Positions 55,586 to 64,000 of a DNA stretch of 64,000 bases are shown piece after piece. The stretch is from positions 186,001 to 250,000 of the forward strand of contig NZ_JAQIPB010000006.1 of assembly GCF_028023875.1 (NCBI RefSeq), read 5' to 3'. Position 1 is the first letter of the stretch. The number at the start of each line of letters is the position of its first letter. Both the position numbers and the translations under genes were made by a program. This stretch comes from Xenophilus arseniciresistens. GTDB lineage: Bacteria; Pseudomonadota; Gammaproteobacteria; Burkholderiales; Burkholderiaceae_C. The notes beneath the pieces were generated by a model. That model did no database searches. It worked only from the letters and a program-made list of their open reading frames with translations, and was not told where the DNA came from.

Positions 55586-55674
55586 CGCCGGGGCAGGGCG
55601 CGCAGGGGCACTCCTAGAATGGCGCCCCCGAACGCTCGCGGCACCGGCCCCGCGGGCGCCTTGCCTGCCTCATC

Positions 55675-56421
55675 GTGTCCACATCCCACCCCCGTCTTCA
55701 TGTGCTGATTCCCGCCGCGGGCGTGGGCTTGCGGGCCGGTGGCGCAGGGCCCAAGCAGTACCAGCTGCTCGATGGACAGCCCCTTGTGGCGCACACCCTG
55801 GCCGCCTTCGCGGCGGTGCGTGTGCCGCTGGCGAGCATCGCGCTCGTGGTGGCTTTGGACGATACGCATGTGGCGCAGGCCCTGCCGGGCTTTCCCGCAC
55901 TGGCAAGCGCAGATGCGCCCGAGCAGTGCCTGCTGCGCGTGGGCGGCGCCACGCGCGCGGCCACGGTGCAGGCCGGCCTGCAGGCCCTGCAGGCGCGCGG
56001 CGCACAGCCGCAGGATTGGGTGCTGGTGCATGACGCCGCACGCTGCCTGGTCACACCGGCGCAGATCGAGGCCTTGATCGCGGCCTGCGAGGACGATGCC
56101 GTGGGTGGCCTGCTGGCGCTGCCCCTGCCCGACACCCTGAAGGCATCCGATGGCGAAGGCCGCGTCGCCGCCACGCTGTCGCGCGAAGGCAAGTGGCTGG
56201 CGCAGACGCCGCAGATGTTCAGGCTGGGCGTGCTGGACCAGGCCCTGGCGCAATGCGAGCGCAGGGGCGTGGGCGTGACCGACGAGGCCAGCGCCATCGA
56301 GGCGCAGGGCTTCAAGCCGCGGCTGGTGCCCGGCAGCGCCCAGAATTTCAAGATCACCTATCCCGACGACTTCGCCCTTGCGCAAGCGGTGCTGCAGGCC
56401 CGCTCGCGTGCCTCGTCCTGA
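55675..56421 (+). CDS. ispD: 2-C-methyl-D-erythritol 4-phosphate cytidylyltransferase
   Basis: A 248-residue enzyme of the non-mevalonate isoprenoid pathway, coupling MEP to CTP. The nucleotide-binding motif is IPAAGVGLRAGGAGPKQY (the usual second Met of GxRMG is Ala here). VGGATRAATVQAGL, VLVHDAARCLVTP and the late TDEASAIEAQGF are typical. The GTG at 55675 is the only start upstream of the motif that fits. The next gene, ispF, acts two steps later. Length is slightly above the usual ~235. Confidence 0.95.
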   Translation: MSTSHPRLHVLIPAAGVGLRAGGAGPKQYQLLDGQPLVAHTLAAFAAVRVPLASIALVVALDDTHVAQALPGFPALASADAPEQCLLRVGGATRAATVQAGLQALQARGAQPQDWVLVHDAARCLVTPAQIEALIAACEDDAVGGLLALPLPDTLKASDGEGRVAATLSREGKWLAQTPQMFRLGVLDQALAQCERRGVGVTDEASAIEAQGFKPRLVPGSAQNFKITYPDDFALAQAVLQARSRASS

Positions 56422-56448
56422 GCCCTGAGTTTTTTTGAGCAGCGCACC

Positions 56449-56964
56449 ATGTCTTCCTCCCCGTCGCCGTCTTCCTCCGCCGCTCCTTTTTCCATCCGCG
56501 TGGGGGAGGGCTGGGACGTTCACCAGCTGGCCGCCGGGCGCAAGCTGATCCTTGGCGGCATCGAGGTGCCGCACAGCATGGGTCTGCTGGGCCATTCCGA
56601 TGCAGACGTGCTGCTGCATGCGATCACCGACGCCCTGCTGGGGGCTGCGGCGCTCGGCGACATCGGCCGGCATTTCCCTGACACCGACCCGCAGTTCCGC
56701 GGCGCCGATTCCATCGTGCTGCTGGCCGAGGCGGCACGGCGCGTGCGGGCCCAGGGCTGGCAGATCGGCAACGTGGACAGCACCGTCATCGCGCAGGCGC
56801 CCAAGCTCGCGCCACACATCCCGGCCATGTGCGCGCGCATCGCGCAGGCGCTGGCGCTGGAGTTGGGGCAGGTCAACGTGAAGGCCAAGACGGCCGAGAA
56901 GCTGGGGCCGGTGGGCGAGGGGCGGGCCATGGAGGCCCGCGCCATCGCGCTGCTGCATCGCTGA
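56449..56964 (+). CDS. ispF: 2-C-methyl-D-erythritol 2,4-cyclodiphosphate synthase
   Basis: A 171-residue trimeric enzyme that cyclises CDP-ME 2-phosphate. Metal ligands are in [10 protein letters not shown] (Asp and His) and [19 protein letters not shown] (His). Also present are [34 protein letters not shown] and the C-terminal [17 protein letters not shown]. It has a Ser/Pro-rich N-terminal extension of about 15 residues. It lies 27 bp after ispD, in the same operon. Confidence 0.97.
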   Translation: MSSSPSPSSSAAPFSIRVGEGWDVHQLAAGRKLILGGIEVPHSMGLLGHSDADVLLHAITDALLGAAALGDIGRHFPDTDPQFRGADSIVLLAEAARRVRAQGWQIGNVDSTVIAQAPKLAPHIPAMCARIAQALALELGQVNVKAKTAEKLGPVGEGRAMEARAIALLHR

Positions 56965-57019
56965 AAACAAAGCCTGATGCCCGGCCTGGCCGCGGGGGGC
57001 GGGCAGGGCAGGGCTCTGG

Positions 57020-58549
57020 TCAGCCCATGGCCTGCGAGCGGTCGCGGCCGTGGTGCGGCGGCTCGTCGTCCGGCGCCAGCCCCTGGGCATCCACCGCGGG
57101 CTCGGGCTGGATGTCGGGCGCGCGCTGCAGCCGGATGTGTGCCGCAAAACCCCGGCCCGGCGTGCTGGTGAGGGCGAAAGTGCCGCCCATGCGCTCCACG
57201 TTCTTGGCCACGATGGACAGACCCAGCCCTGCACCGGCGGCCGAGGTGCGGGCCACGTCACCGCGGAAGAAGGGCTTGGTCAGCTGCGACAGGGTGGCAG
57301 GGGGAACGCCGGGGCCATGGTCGCGGACCTTGATGAGCACCGCATCGCCCTGCGCATGCGCCTGGATGCTGAGCTCGGCCTGGTCAGTGCCCGGCGTGCG
57401 ACCGTAGCGGCGCGCGTTCTCCAGCAGGTTAGAGATCACGCGGGTCAGCTCCACCTCGTCGGCCAGCACGGCCACCGAGTCGGGCATGTCTACCGTGATC
57501 GCCATGTCGTCGTGGTCCTGCACGGCATAGGTGCAGGCGTCCACCACTTCCAGCAGGCGGATGGGCCGCAGCTTCACGTGGTCGGGACGGGCGTAATCCA
57601 GGAACTTGTCGATGATCGCGTCCAGCTGCTGGATGTCGGCCGCCATGTGCGCCCGCGCGTCCTCGTCGGCCACGCTCATCTCGGTTTCCAGGCGCAGGCG
57701 TGCCAGCGGCGTGCGCAGGTCATGCGAGATGCCGGCCAGCATCACCGCGCGGTCCTGCTCGATCTTGGCCAACTGGTCGGCCATGCGGTTGAAGCCGATG
57801 TTCACGGCCCGGATCTCGTTGGTGCGCGCATGCTCGTCGAGCCGGTGCGCTTCGTACTCGCCTTCGCGCACCTGCGTGGTGGCGCGCGAGAGCTGCTTGA
57901 GCGGCCGGTTGATGAAGCGCGTGATGACGGCCGAGCCGGCCAGCGAGAGCAGGATGGCCGTGATCAGCCAGGTCAGCCAGGTGCGCCCGCCCACGCGCGA
58001 GAAGCGCGTCGGGTCCAGCAGCAGCCAGTAGTTGTCGCTGTCGATGGTGAAGCCGATCCACAGGCCCGCCTCGTCATTGACCTGGCTGGCGATGGTCGTG
58101 CCTTCGCCCAGGCGGTCGATCAGTTCCTCGGTCACGCGCTGGTCCAGCGTGCCGCTGGTGTAGGCGTCGAAGCGGTCGCCGGGCTCGCGCGGCAGGATGC
58201 GCACGCCTTCCTGGTCGGCCAGGGTCTTGATGAGCGACACCCGCGTGATGGCGTCCGAATACACCAGCGCCGCGCGCGTGAGGTTGACCAGCGAGGCAAT
58301 CTGATGCGCCGTCTGCACGGCGCGGGGTTCGTCCTCGAAGGCGCGGAAGGTCTGCAGCCAGCCGTAGATGCACACCAGCAGCAGCAGGGCCAGCAGGAAG
58401 AAGGTTCGCCAGAACAGGCTGAAACCCACGCGCAGCCGCCCGCCGCGGCGCGAGCCGGCAAAGGATTCAAGCGGACTTGCCAGCGTGACGGAGCCGGCCT
58501 CCTCGAGCGGACTGGGCTGCGTCGCGTGGCGTGAAGCGGCGGCGTTCAC
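57020..58549 (-). CDS. envZ: Sensor histidine kinase, EnvZ/OmpB-type
   Basis: A 509-residue inner-membrane kinase: TM1 at about 50-75 (FWRTFFLLALLLLVCIYGW), a periplasmic sensor of ~140 residues, TM2 around 205-225 (TWLITAILLSLAGSAVITRF), then HAMP (INRPLKQLSRATTQVREG), the phospho-acceptor His in ISHDLRTPLARLRLE and the ATPase boxes NLLENARRYG, DHGPGVP and GAGLGLSIV. The C-terminal tail is Pro/Asp-rich. The GTG at 58549 starts 4 bp after the regulator stop; an ATG at 58582 would overlap it by 29 bp. Partner of the OmpR-like regulator; stimulus unknown. Confidence 0.9.
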   Translation of the reverse strand: MNAAASRHATQPSPLEEAGSVTLASPLESFAGSRRGGRLRVGFSLFWRTFFLLALLLLVCIYGWLQTFRAFEDEPRAVQTAHQIASLVNLTRAALVYSDAITRVSLIKTLADQEGVRILPREPGDRFDAYTSGTLDQRVTEELIDRLGEGTTIASQVNDEAGLWIGFTIDSDNYWLLLDPTRFSRVGGRTWLTWLITAILLSLAGSAVITRFINRPLKQLSRATTQVREGEYEAHRLDEHARTNEIRAVNIGFNRMADQLAKIEQDRAVMLAGISHDLRTPLARLRLETEMSVADEDARAHMAADIQQLDAIIDKFLDYARPDHVKLRPIRLLEVVDACTYAVQDHDDMAITVDMPDSVAVLADEVELTRVISNLLENARRYGRTPGTDQAELSIQAHAQGDAVLIKVRDHGPGVPPATLSQLTKPFFRGDVARTSAAGAGLGLSIVAKNVERMGGTFALTSTPGRGFAAHIRLQRAPDIQPEPAVDAQGLAPDDEPPHHGRDRSQAMG

Positions 58550-58553
58550 TCGC

Positions 58554-59285
58554 TCAGGCCGTACCGTCCGGTACGAAAACATAGCCCACGCCCCAGACCG
58601 TCTGGATGTAGCGCGGCGCCGCGGCGTCTGATTCGATCAGCTTGCGCAGGCGCGAAACCTGCACGTCCAGGCTGCGGTCGAAGGGCTCGAATTCGCGCCC
58701 GCGTGCCAGCTGCGCGAGCTTCTCGCGGGACAGCGGCTGGCGCGGATGGCGCACCAGCGCCTTGAGCATCGCGAACTCGCCGGTGGTCAGCGACAGCTCC
58801 TCGCCGTCCTTCTTCAGCGTGCGCGAGCCCAGGTCGAATTCGAAGGGGCCGAAGCTCACCGTCTCGTTCTCGGTGGAGGGTGCGCCGGGGGCCTCCTGCG
58901 GCGGGCGGCGGCGCAGCACTGCATGCACGCGGGCCAGCAGTTCACGGGGGTTGAAGGGCTTTCCGAGGTAGTCGTCGGCGCCGACTTCCAGACCCACGAT
59001 GCGGTCCACGTCCTCGCCCTTGGCGGTGAGCATGATGATGGGCGTGCGGTCGTTGGCGGCGCGCAGTCGGCGGCAGATCGACAGGCCGTCTTCGCCCGGC
59101 ATCATGAGGTCGAGCACGATCAGGTCGACCGTGTCGCGCAGCAGGATGCGGTTGAGCGCCTTGCCGTCTTCGGCCACGATCACTTCGAAGCCTTCCTGGG
59201 TCAGGTAGCGGCGCAGCAGGTCGCGGATTCGTGCGTCGTCATCAACGATCACGATCTTGTCGGTACGGGCAGGTGTTTGTGTCAT
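58554..59285 (-). CDS. ompR: Two-component response regulator, OmpR-type
   Basis: A 243-residue response regulator. The receiver domain has the acidic pair VDDD near 15-18, phospho-acceptor Asp in LIVLDLMMPGEDGL (about 59), Thr in MLTAKGE and Lys in YLGKPFNPREL. The C-terminal winged-helix domain (about 140-243) ends in IQTVWGVGYVFVPD. Length and motifs match E. coli OmpR (239). The start at 59285 gives the conserved N-terminus. It is upstream of and adjacent to the histidine kinase in the same unit. Confidence 0.93.
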   Translation of the reverse strand: MTQTPARTDKIVIVDDDARIRDLLRRYLTQEGFEVIVAEDGKALNRILLRDTVDLIVLDLMMPGEDGLSICRRLRAANDRTPIIMLTAKGEDVDRIVGLEVGADDYLGKPFNPRELLARVHAVLRRRPPQEAPGAPSTENETVSFGPFEFDLGSRTLKKDGEELSLTTGEFAMLKALVRHPRQPLSREKLAQLARGREFEPFDRSLDVQVSRLRKLIESDAAAPRYIQTVWGVGYVFVPDGTA

Positions 59286-59450
59286 TGGCGGGCGAAGTGA
59301 GCGATGAATTTGTAACAGGCCGGATTCTGAGGCCGCCAGAACCCGATTCGCGGCAAATGCGCCTTTGTCTGACACTAAGTTACAGAACTTGCTCTCGCTC
59401 TCTCAAGGAAAAGCAGAACGACATGAAGCGGTGGCACAGTGCGGGCCGTG

Positions 59451-59822
59451 ATGTCGAATCGTCGTGCTTCCCCCTCCCTGGTGCTGGCCATGTTGTTGGT
59501 CATGAGCGCCCTGACCGTGTCCGCTGGGGCGCAGGCCGCAGGCCAGCAAGGCGTGGCCTACAGGCAGGCGCCCACGCGCGAGCAGGTGCGCGAGGCCGTG
59601 ATGGCCCACCGTGCCGCCGAGCACGAGCAGATCCAGCGCGACGAAGCGATGGCGGGGCGGCGGCTCACCGCGGCCGAGCGTTCTGAACTGCGCGCACAGC
59701 TGCGACACGAATGGGCGCAGCGAGCAGCCACCACGCCGGAGCCCGCGGCGCCCGCCACGGCGCACAAGAGCAGCTGGTCCTGGCGCGATATCCTGCCCTG
59801 GGGCCGCTCGTCGACGCCCTGA
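59451..59822 (+). CDS. Small secreted protein of unknown function
   Basis: A 123-residue protein with a Sec signal peptide (about 1-29, ends SAGAQAA). The mature part is helical and highly charged (REQVREAVMAHRAAEHEQIQRDEAM, in segments; LTAAERSELRAQLRHEWAQRA). It is likely periplasmic. No domain was recognised. It is divergent from the ompR gene; a GTG four codons upstream could also be the start. Its closeness to the OmpR regulator might suggest control by it, but no site was identified. Confidence 0.6.
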   Translation: MSNRRASPSLVLAMLLVMSALTVSAGAQAAGQQGVAYRQAPTREQVREAVMAHRAAEHEQIQRDEAMAGRRLTAAERSELRAQLRHEWAQRAATTPEPAAPATAHKSSWSWRDILPWGRSSTP

Positions 59823-59942
59823 GGCGCGGTCTTCTTTCCAGAGCCGGAGTTCTCCGGCACACCGCCAGTTGTCATGGCCTGCAGGCTTCACCCATCACGG
59901 TGACGGCCTGGTCAACCCTTATCTTTTGAACGGAGAAACGCC

Positions 59943-60653
59943 TTGAATGCCTTGAAGCTCATCGTCGCAGGCGCAGCCCTTGCAATGGCCGGCTCGGCCC
60001 TTGCGCAGAACGTCATCACCGCTGCGCCCCAGAACGTGCTGCAGCTGTCTGCTCAAGGCACGGTGGAGGTGCAGCAAGACCTGCTGCAGATGACGCTGGT
60101 GGCCACGCGTGACGGGACGGAGGCTGCCACGGTCCAGTCGCAGCTGAAGGCGGCGCTGGACGCGGCGCTGCAGGAGGCCAAGAAGCAGGCCCAGGCTGGC
60201 CAGCTCGACGTGCGCACGGGCAATTTCAACCTGTCGCCGCGCTACACCCGCGAAGGCAAGATCAATGGCTGGCAAGGTCGCGCCGAGCTGGTGCTCGAGG
60301 GCCGCGACTTTGCGCGCATCACCCAGACCGCCGGCCGCATCACCCCGCTCAATGTCGAACACGTGGGCTTCGACTTGAGCCGGGAGCAGCGCCAGCGTTC
60401 GGCTTCCGAAGCGCAGAAGCTCGCGATCGACAGCTTCCGCCAGAAGGCGTCCGAACTGGCCCGGGGCTTTGGCTTTGCCGACTACGCCCTGCGCGAGGTC
60501 TCGGTCAACGACAGCCATGACGGCGGCGCCCGCCCGCCGCGGATGATGGCGGCGCAGGCCAAGTCCTTCTCGTCGGCCGACGCCCCGGTGCCCGTGGAAG
60601 CGGGCAAGGCCACGGTGGTGGTCACGGTGTCGGGGTCGGTGCAGCTGCGCTGA
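59943..60653 (+). CDS. SIMPL domain-containing periplasmic protein
   Basis: A 236-residue DUF541/SIMPL protein. The signal peptide ends at SALAQ (about residue 21). The core begins LQLSAQGTVEVQQDLLQMTLVATRDG in parts (SAQGTVEV), and continues with NFNLSPRYTREGKINGWQGRAELVLEG segments and a terminal VVVTVSGSVQL strand, all typical of the family. The start is a TTG at 59943 with SD CGGAGA at 59931-59936; the ATG at 59947 is in another frame. Function unknown (oxidative stress or envelope roles were proposed for the family). Confidence 0.85.
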   Translation: MNALKLIVAGAALAMAGSALAQNVITAAPQNVLQLSAQGTVEVQQDLLQMTLVATRDGTEAATVQSQLKAALDAALQEAKKQAQAGQLDVRTGNFNLSPRYTREGKINGWQGRAELVLEGRDFARITQTAGRITPLNVEHVGFDLSREQRQRSASEAQKLAIDSFRQKASELARGFGFADYALREVSVNDSHDGGARPPRMMAAQAKSFSSADAPVPVEAGKATVVVTVSGSVQLR

Positions 60654-60712
60654 GCCGCTGAGCCCATGCACGGCGGCTGCCGTGCATGGCCTGACGAGGC
60701 GTTGCTTGCTAT

Positions 60713-61483
60713 TTACTGCGCGGTCCAGCCGCCGTCCATGGCCCAGGCCACGCCGCGGACCTGGTCCGCGGCCGCCGAGCTCAGGAACACCGCCAGTGCG
60801 CCAAGCTGTTCGACGGTCGTGAACTGCAGCGAGGGCTGCTTTTCACCCAGCAGATCCTTGCTGGCCTGCGCCATGCTGATGCCTTCGCGGGCGGCGCGGT
60901 CATCGATCTGCTTTTGCACCAGCGGCGTCAGCACCCAGCCCGGGCAGATGGCATTGACCGTCACGCCCGTGGTCGCGGTTTCCAGCGCCACCGATTTGGT
61001 CAGGCCCACGATGCCATGCTTGGCAGCCACGTAGGCCGACTTCTGGGCCGATGCCACCAGGCCATGGGCCGAGGCGATGTTGATGATGCGGCCCCAGTTG
61101 GCCTCACGCATCGCCGGCAGCGCCAGGCGCGTGGTGTGGAAGGCGCTGGTCAGGTTGATGGCGATGATCGCGTCCCACTTCTCGACCGGGAAGTCCTCGA
61201 CCTTGGCCACATGCTGGATGCCGGCGTTGTTGACCAGCACGTCCACGCGGCCAAAGGCTTCGGCGGCCGTCTGCATGAGGGCCTCGATCTGCTCCGGCTT
61301 GCTCATGTCCGCGCCGTGGTAGGCGGTCTTGACGCCCAGCGCCTCGATTTCGGCCTGCGCGGCCTTGGCGTCGCCAAAGCCGTTGAGCACGATGTTTGCG
61401 CCTTGCTGGGCCAACGCTTTCGCGATGCCCAGTCCGATGCCACTGGTCGAGCCCGTGACAAGCGCCGTTTTTCCTTTGAGCAT
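60713..61483 (-). CDS. bdhA: D-3-hydroxybutyrate dehydrogenase
   Basis: A 256-residue short-chain dehydrogenase. Motifs are TGSTSGIGLGIA (NAD binding), NNAGIQHV, INIASAHGLVAS (catalytic Ser) and SAYVAAKHG (YxxxK, about 152-156). The ICPGWVLTPLV and QKQIDDRA segments are characteristic of 3-hydroxybutyrate dehydrogenases, which take part in polyhydroxybutyrate degradation. The ATG at 61483 gives the standard N-terminus. A divergent hydrolase gene starts 66 bp away. Confidence 0.94.
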   Translation of the reverse strand: MLKGKTALVTGSTSGIGLGIAKALAQQGANIVLNGFGDAKAAQAEIEALGVKTAYHGADMSKPEQIEALMQTAAEAFGRVDVLVNNAGIQHVAKVEDFPVEKWDAIIAINLTSAFHTTRLALPAMREANWGRIINIASAHGLVASAQKSAYVAAKHGIVGLTKSVALETATTGVTVNAICPGWVLTPLVQKQIDDRAAREGISMAQASKDLLGEKQPSLQFTTVEQLGALAVFLSSAAADQVRGVAWAMDGGWTAQ

Positions 61484-61549
61484 GGTCACCTTACTCCGAT
61501 GAATTAGGATGAGACACAACCATTATCAGCAGCCGCGAGCCCGTCTTTC

Positions 61550-62509
61550 ATGACCGAACCCGTGCTTGATTTCGTCCACTGCCCAGATGCCCGCGGCGGC
61601 CATCGGATGGCTTTCTGGCAATGGGGCCCGGCGCAGGCGGCGCATGTGGTGCTGTGCGTGCACGGCCTCACGCGCCAGGGCCGCGACTTCGACGTGCTGG
61701 CCCGGCATCTGATTGCGCGCTCGAGCCAGCCGCTGCGGGTGATTTGCCCCGACGTGGTGGGACGTGGCCGCAGCGACTGGCTGGCCGATCCGATGGGCTA
61801 CCAGGTGCCTCAGTACGCGAGCGACATGCTGGCCTTGCTCCATGCGCTGCATGCACGCCATCCCATTGCGCTGCTTGACCATGTGGGCACGAGCATGGGT
61901 GGGCTCATCGGCATGGCGCTGGCCGGGCATCGCGAGCTGCCCCTGCCGCAGCCCGTGCGAAGGCTGGTACTCAACGATGTGGGGCCGCAGATCGAAGCGT
62001 CTGCGCTGGCGCGCATCAGCGCCTATGTGGGCCAGGACATGGTCTTCGACAGCCTGGCTTCGGCCGCGGATGCCATGGCGGCCATCTCTACCGGCTTCGG
62101 TCCGCACACGCCGGAGCAATGGCTGGCGCTTAGCACACCGATGGTGGTGCCGGCCGCGGCACGCTCGGTCGATGGCCGGGCCCGGGTGGCCGGCGCGCCG
62201 GAAGCCGCACCTGCGCAAGGGCCCGTGCGGCTGCATTACGACCCGGCCATCGCGCAGCCCTTGCGGGCGATCACGCCTGAAGCGATGTCGCAGGCCGAGG
62301 CCGCGGTGTGGGCCTTGTATGAGGCCATCACCGCCCCCACCTTGCTGATCCGTGGCGCCGATTCCGATCTGCTGTCGCCGGCCACTGCGGCGGCCATGCG
62401 TGTGCGCGGGCCGCGGGCAAGCCTGATCGAATTCGAAGGCGTGGGTCATGCACCCACTTTCGTCACCCCTGAGCAGTGCGAGGCCGTGAGCGCCTTTCTG
62501 CTGATCTGA
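61550..62509 (+). CDS. Alpha/beta hydrolase
   Basis: A 319-residue alpha/beta-hydrolase-fold protein. The oxyanion-hole HG motif is LCVHGLTRQGRDF; the nucleophile Ser is in DHVGTSMGGLIGM (about 119-127). The acidic residue is probably in LIRGADSDLLSP and the His in EGVGHAPTF. The family is broad (esterases, lactonases, lyase-like). Its neighbourhood with 3-hydroxybutyrate dehydrogenase could mean a polyhydroxyalkanoate or ester substrate, but this is only suggestive. Confidence 0.88.
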   Translation: MTEPVLDFVHCPDARGGHRMAFWQWGPAQAAHVVLCVHGLTRQGRDFDVLARHLIARSSQPLRVICPDVVGRGRSDWLADPMGYQVPQYASDMLALLHALHARHPIALLDHVGTSMGGLIGMALAGHRELPLPQPVRRLVLNDVGPQIEASALARISAYVGQDMVFDSLASAADAMAAISTGFGPHTPEQWLALSTPMVVPAAARSVDGRARVAGAPEAAPAQGPVRLHYDPAIAQPLRAITPEAMSQAEAAVWALYEAITAPTLLIRGADSDLLSPATAAAMRVRGPRASLIEFEGVGHAPTFVTPEQCEAVSAFLLI

Positions 62510-62531
62510 ATACCAAGAAGTACAACAACCG

Positions 62532-64000
62532 GTGTCTGAAATCTCCGAACCCGCCTTTGCCGCCCATGCCCTGTCGGTGGCCACTGCCGCCGCGCCGGTC
62601 ACCGACCGCATGCTGGAGAAGGCCCGGGCCTTTGCCGTGCCGCTGATCGCGGACGAAGTGCTGGACAGCGGCGAGAACACCCTGGCCCACGCCGATGCCG
62701 TGGCGGGCATCGTGGCTGCCATGGGCGGCTCCGAGGCCATGCAGGCAGCCAGCTACCTGGTCTACGCCTGCCATCACCTGAACCGGCCGCAGGAAGTCAT
62801 CGCCAAGGCTTTTGGCCAGAACTTCGCGCTCCTGGCCGTGGAAACGACCAAGCTGATCCAGGTCCAGAAGCAGACGCGCCAGGCCCATTCGGGCGAAGGC
62901 GGGGGTGGGCAGACCGAAAGCGTGCGCCGCATGCTGCTGGCCTTCTCGCGCGACCTGCGCGTGGTGATGTTGCGCCTGGCCTCGCGCCTGCAGACGCTGC
63001 GCTATGCGGCGTCCGTGAGAAAGCCGGTGATCGAAAGCGTGGCCCGCGAGTCGCTGGAGGTGTTCGCGCCGCTGGCCAGCCGGCTGGGCATCTGGCAGGT
63101 CAAGTGGGAGCTGGAGGATCTGTCCTTCCGTTTCCTGGAGCCCGAGACCTACAAGCTGATCGCGCGCCTGCTCGACGAGAAGCGCATCGAGCGCGAGGAG
63201 TACGTGGCGCAGTTGCGCACGCAACTGGAATCGGAGCTGCAGACCCAGGGCATCCGCGCCACCGTGCAGGGGCGGCCCAAGAACATCTACAGCATCGTCA
63301 AGAAGATGCGCGGCAAGTCGCTGGACTTCGGCCAGGTCTTCGACATCCTGGCGCTGCGCGTGATCGTGCCTGATGTGAAGGACTGCTATGCGGTGCTGGC
63401 CTGGGTGCATTCGCACTTCCAGCCCATCGTCGAGGAGTTCGACGACTACATCGCCCGCCCCAAGGCTAACGGCTACCAGTCGCTGCACACCGTGGTGCGT
63501 GATGCGCAGAGCGGGCGGCCCGATCGGCCCATCGAGATCCAGATCCGCACCGAGGAGATGCACGACCATGCCGAACACGGCGTGGCCGCGCACTGGGCCT
63601 ACAAGGAGGCCGGCCCGCGCGGCTACGCCGGCGTGTGGGCCGGCGGTGAATACGACGCCAAGATCGCCGTGCTGCGCCAGCTGCTGGCGTGGGAGCGCGA
63701 TCTTTCGCACTCGCGCCAGGGGCAGGGCCTGTTCGAGGACCGCATCTACGTGCTGACGCCCGACGCCGCCATCGTCGAGTTGCCACAGGGCGCGACGGCG
63801 GTGGACTTTGCCTACACCGTGCATACGCAGCTCGGTCATCGATGCCGTGGCGCGCGCGTGGACGGCGCCATGCTGCCGCTGAACACGCCACTGCAGAACG
63901 GCCAAACCATCGAGATCATCGCGGCGAAGGAGGGCGGTCCTTCGCGGGACTGGCTCAACCAGGATCTGGGCTATCTGGCCAGCCATCGCGCACGCGCGAA
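62532..64000 (+). CDS. relA: (p)ppGpp synthetase RelA, 3' end cut by window edge
   Basis: About 490 residues of the stringent-response enzyme are visible. The N-terminal region corresponds to the HD hydrolase domain but the HD metal motif is replaced (LVYACHHLNRP), so hydrolase activity is not expected. The synthetase domain follows (GRPKNIYSIVKKM, VFDILALRVIV, then EFDDYIARPKANGYQSLHT with the EFDD pattern of RelA, IEIQIRT and HGVAAHWAY). A TGS domain starts near 402 (IYVLTPDAAIVELP, AVDFAYTVHTQLG). The start is a GTG at 62532 with only a weak SD. The ACT and other C-terminal domains lie beyond the window. Confidence 0.92.
   Translation, partial: MSEISEPAFAAHALSVATAAAPVTDRMLEKARAFAVPLIADEVLDSGENTLAHADAVAGIVAAMGGSEAMQAASYLVYACHHLNRPQEVIAKAFGQNFALLAVETTKLIQVQKQTRQAHSGEGGGGQTESVRRMLLAFSRDLRVVMLRLASRLQTLRYAASVRKPVIESVARESLEVFAPLASRLGIWQVKWELEDLSFRFLEPETYKLIARLLDEKRIEREEYVAQLRTQLESELQTQGIRATVQGRPKNIYSIVKKMRGKSLDFGQVFDILALRVIVPDVKDCYAVLAWVHSHFQPIVEEFDDYIARPKANGYQSLHTVVRDAQSGRPDRPIEIQIRTEEMHDHAEHGVAAHWAYKEAGPRGYAGVWAGGEYDAKIAVLRQLLAWERDLSHSRQGQGLFEDRIYVLTPDAAIVELPQGATAVDFAYTVHTQLGHRCRGARVDGAMLPLNTPLQNGQTIEIIAAKEGGPSRDWLNQDLGYLASHRARA

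Overview
The window looks like a chromosomal segment of a high-GC betaproteobacterium, most likely family Comamonadaceae (Acidovorax/Delftia/Variovorax-like). This is inferred from very GC-rich coding sequence, two Bug-family (tripartite tricarboxylate) binding proteins, a dnaJ-dnaK-grpE cluster, ispD next to ispF, a TRAP-linked uronate locus and a monofunctional RelA. No rRNA, tRNA, CRISPR array, transposase or integrase was seen. Genes are densely packed, and both edges cut a gene (suhB on the left, relA on the right).

Layout. 1-8.9 kb: an iron-acquisition block (DUF3649, PepSY membrane protein, DUF3325, YncE-like lipoprotein, TonB receptor, PiuC hydroxylase) with two Fur-like sites, lying around suhB and trmJ. 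8.9-12.7 kb: a translationally coupled four-gene operon of unknown function (DCC thiol protein, SAM methyltransferase, membrane-SRPBCC protein, DUF4166) next to a GbsR/MarR regulator, with matching palindromes before both units. 12.8-20.6 kb: aroC, an MFS transporter, an aldo/keto reductase, a FrnE-like DsbA protein, OpgC, a nitronate-monooxygenase-like enzyme and an enolase-superfamily enzyme. 20.7-25.6 kb: the stress operon prkA-yeaH-spoVR, preceded by about 750 bp without a supported gene. 26.4-32.3 kb: dnaJ, dnaK, grpE with heat-shock-type promoters, an FKBP, an HxlR-like regulator and psd.

32.5-49.4 kb is a large catabolic locus made of two divergent operons around a GntR regulator. Together they encode what looks like a complete oxidative uronate/aldarate pathway: uronate dehydrogenase, SMP-30-type lactonases, galactarate and glucarate dehydratases, 5-keto-4-deoxyglucarate dehydratase and 2-ketoglutarate semialdehyde dehydrogenase. 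Uptake would be by a TRAP transporter, with two orphan Bug receptors at the operon ends. The end product would be 2-oxoglutarate.

50.0-52.8 kb is a lower-GC accessory cassette holding two unrecognised genes. One protein carries a PD-(D/E)XK nuclease-like motif and the other a HEPN-type Rx4H motif; this pair is the best candidate for an undescribed defence or toxin-type system. From 52.8 kb the core genome resumes: a fused osmoprotectant ABC permease/binding protein, a ROK-family protein whose motif order looks circularly permuted, ispD-ispF, an OmpR/EnvZ-type two-component system, a small secreted protein, a SIMPL-domain protein, 3-hydroxybutyrate dehydrogenase, an alpha/beta hydrolase and the first part of relA.
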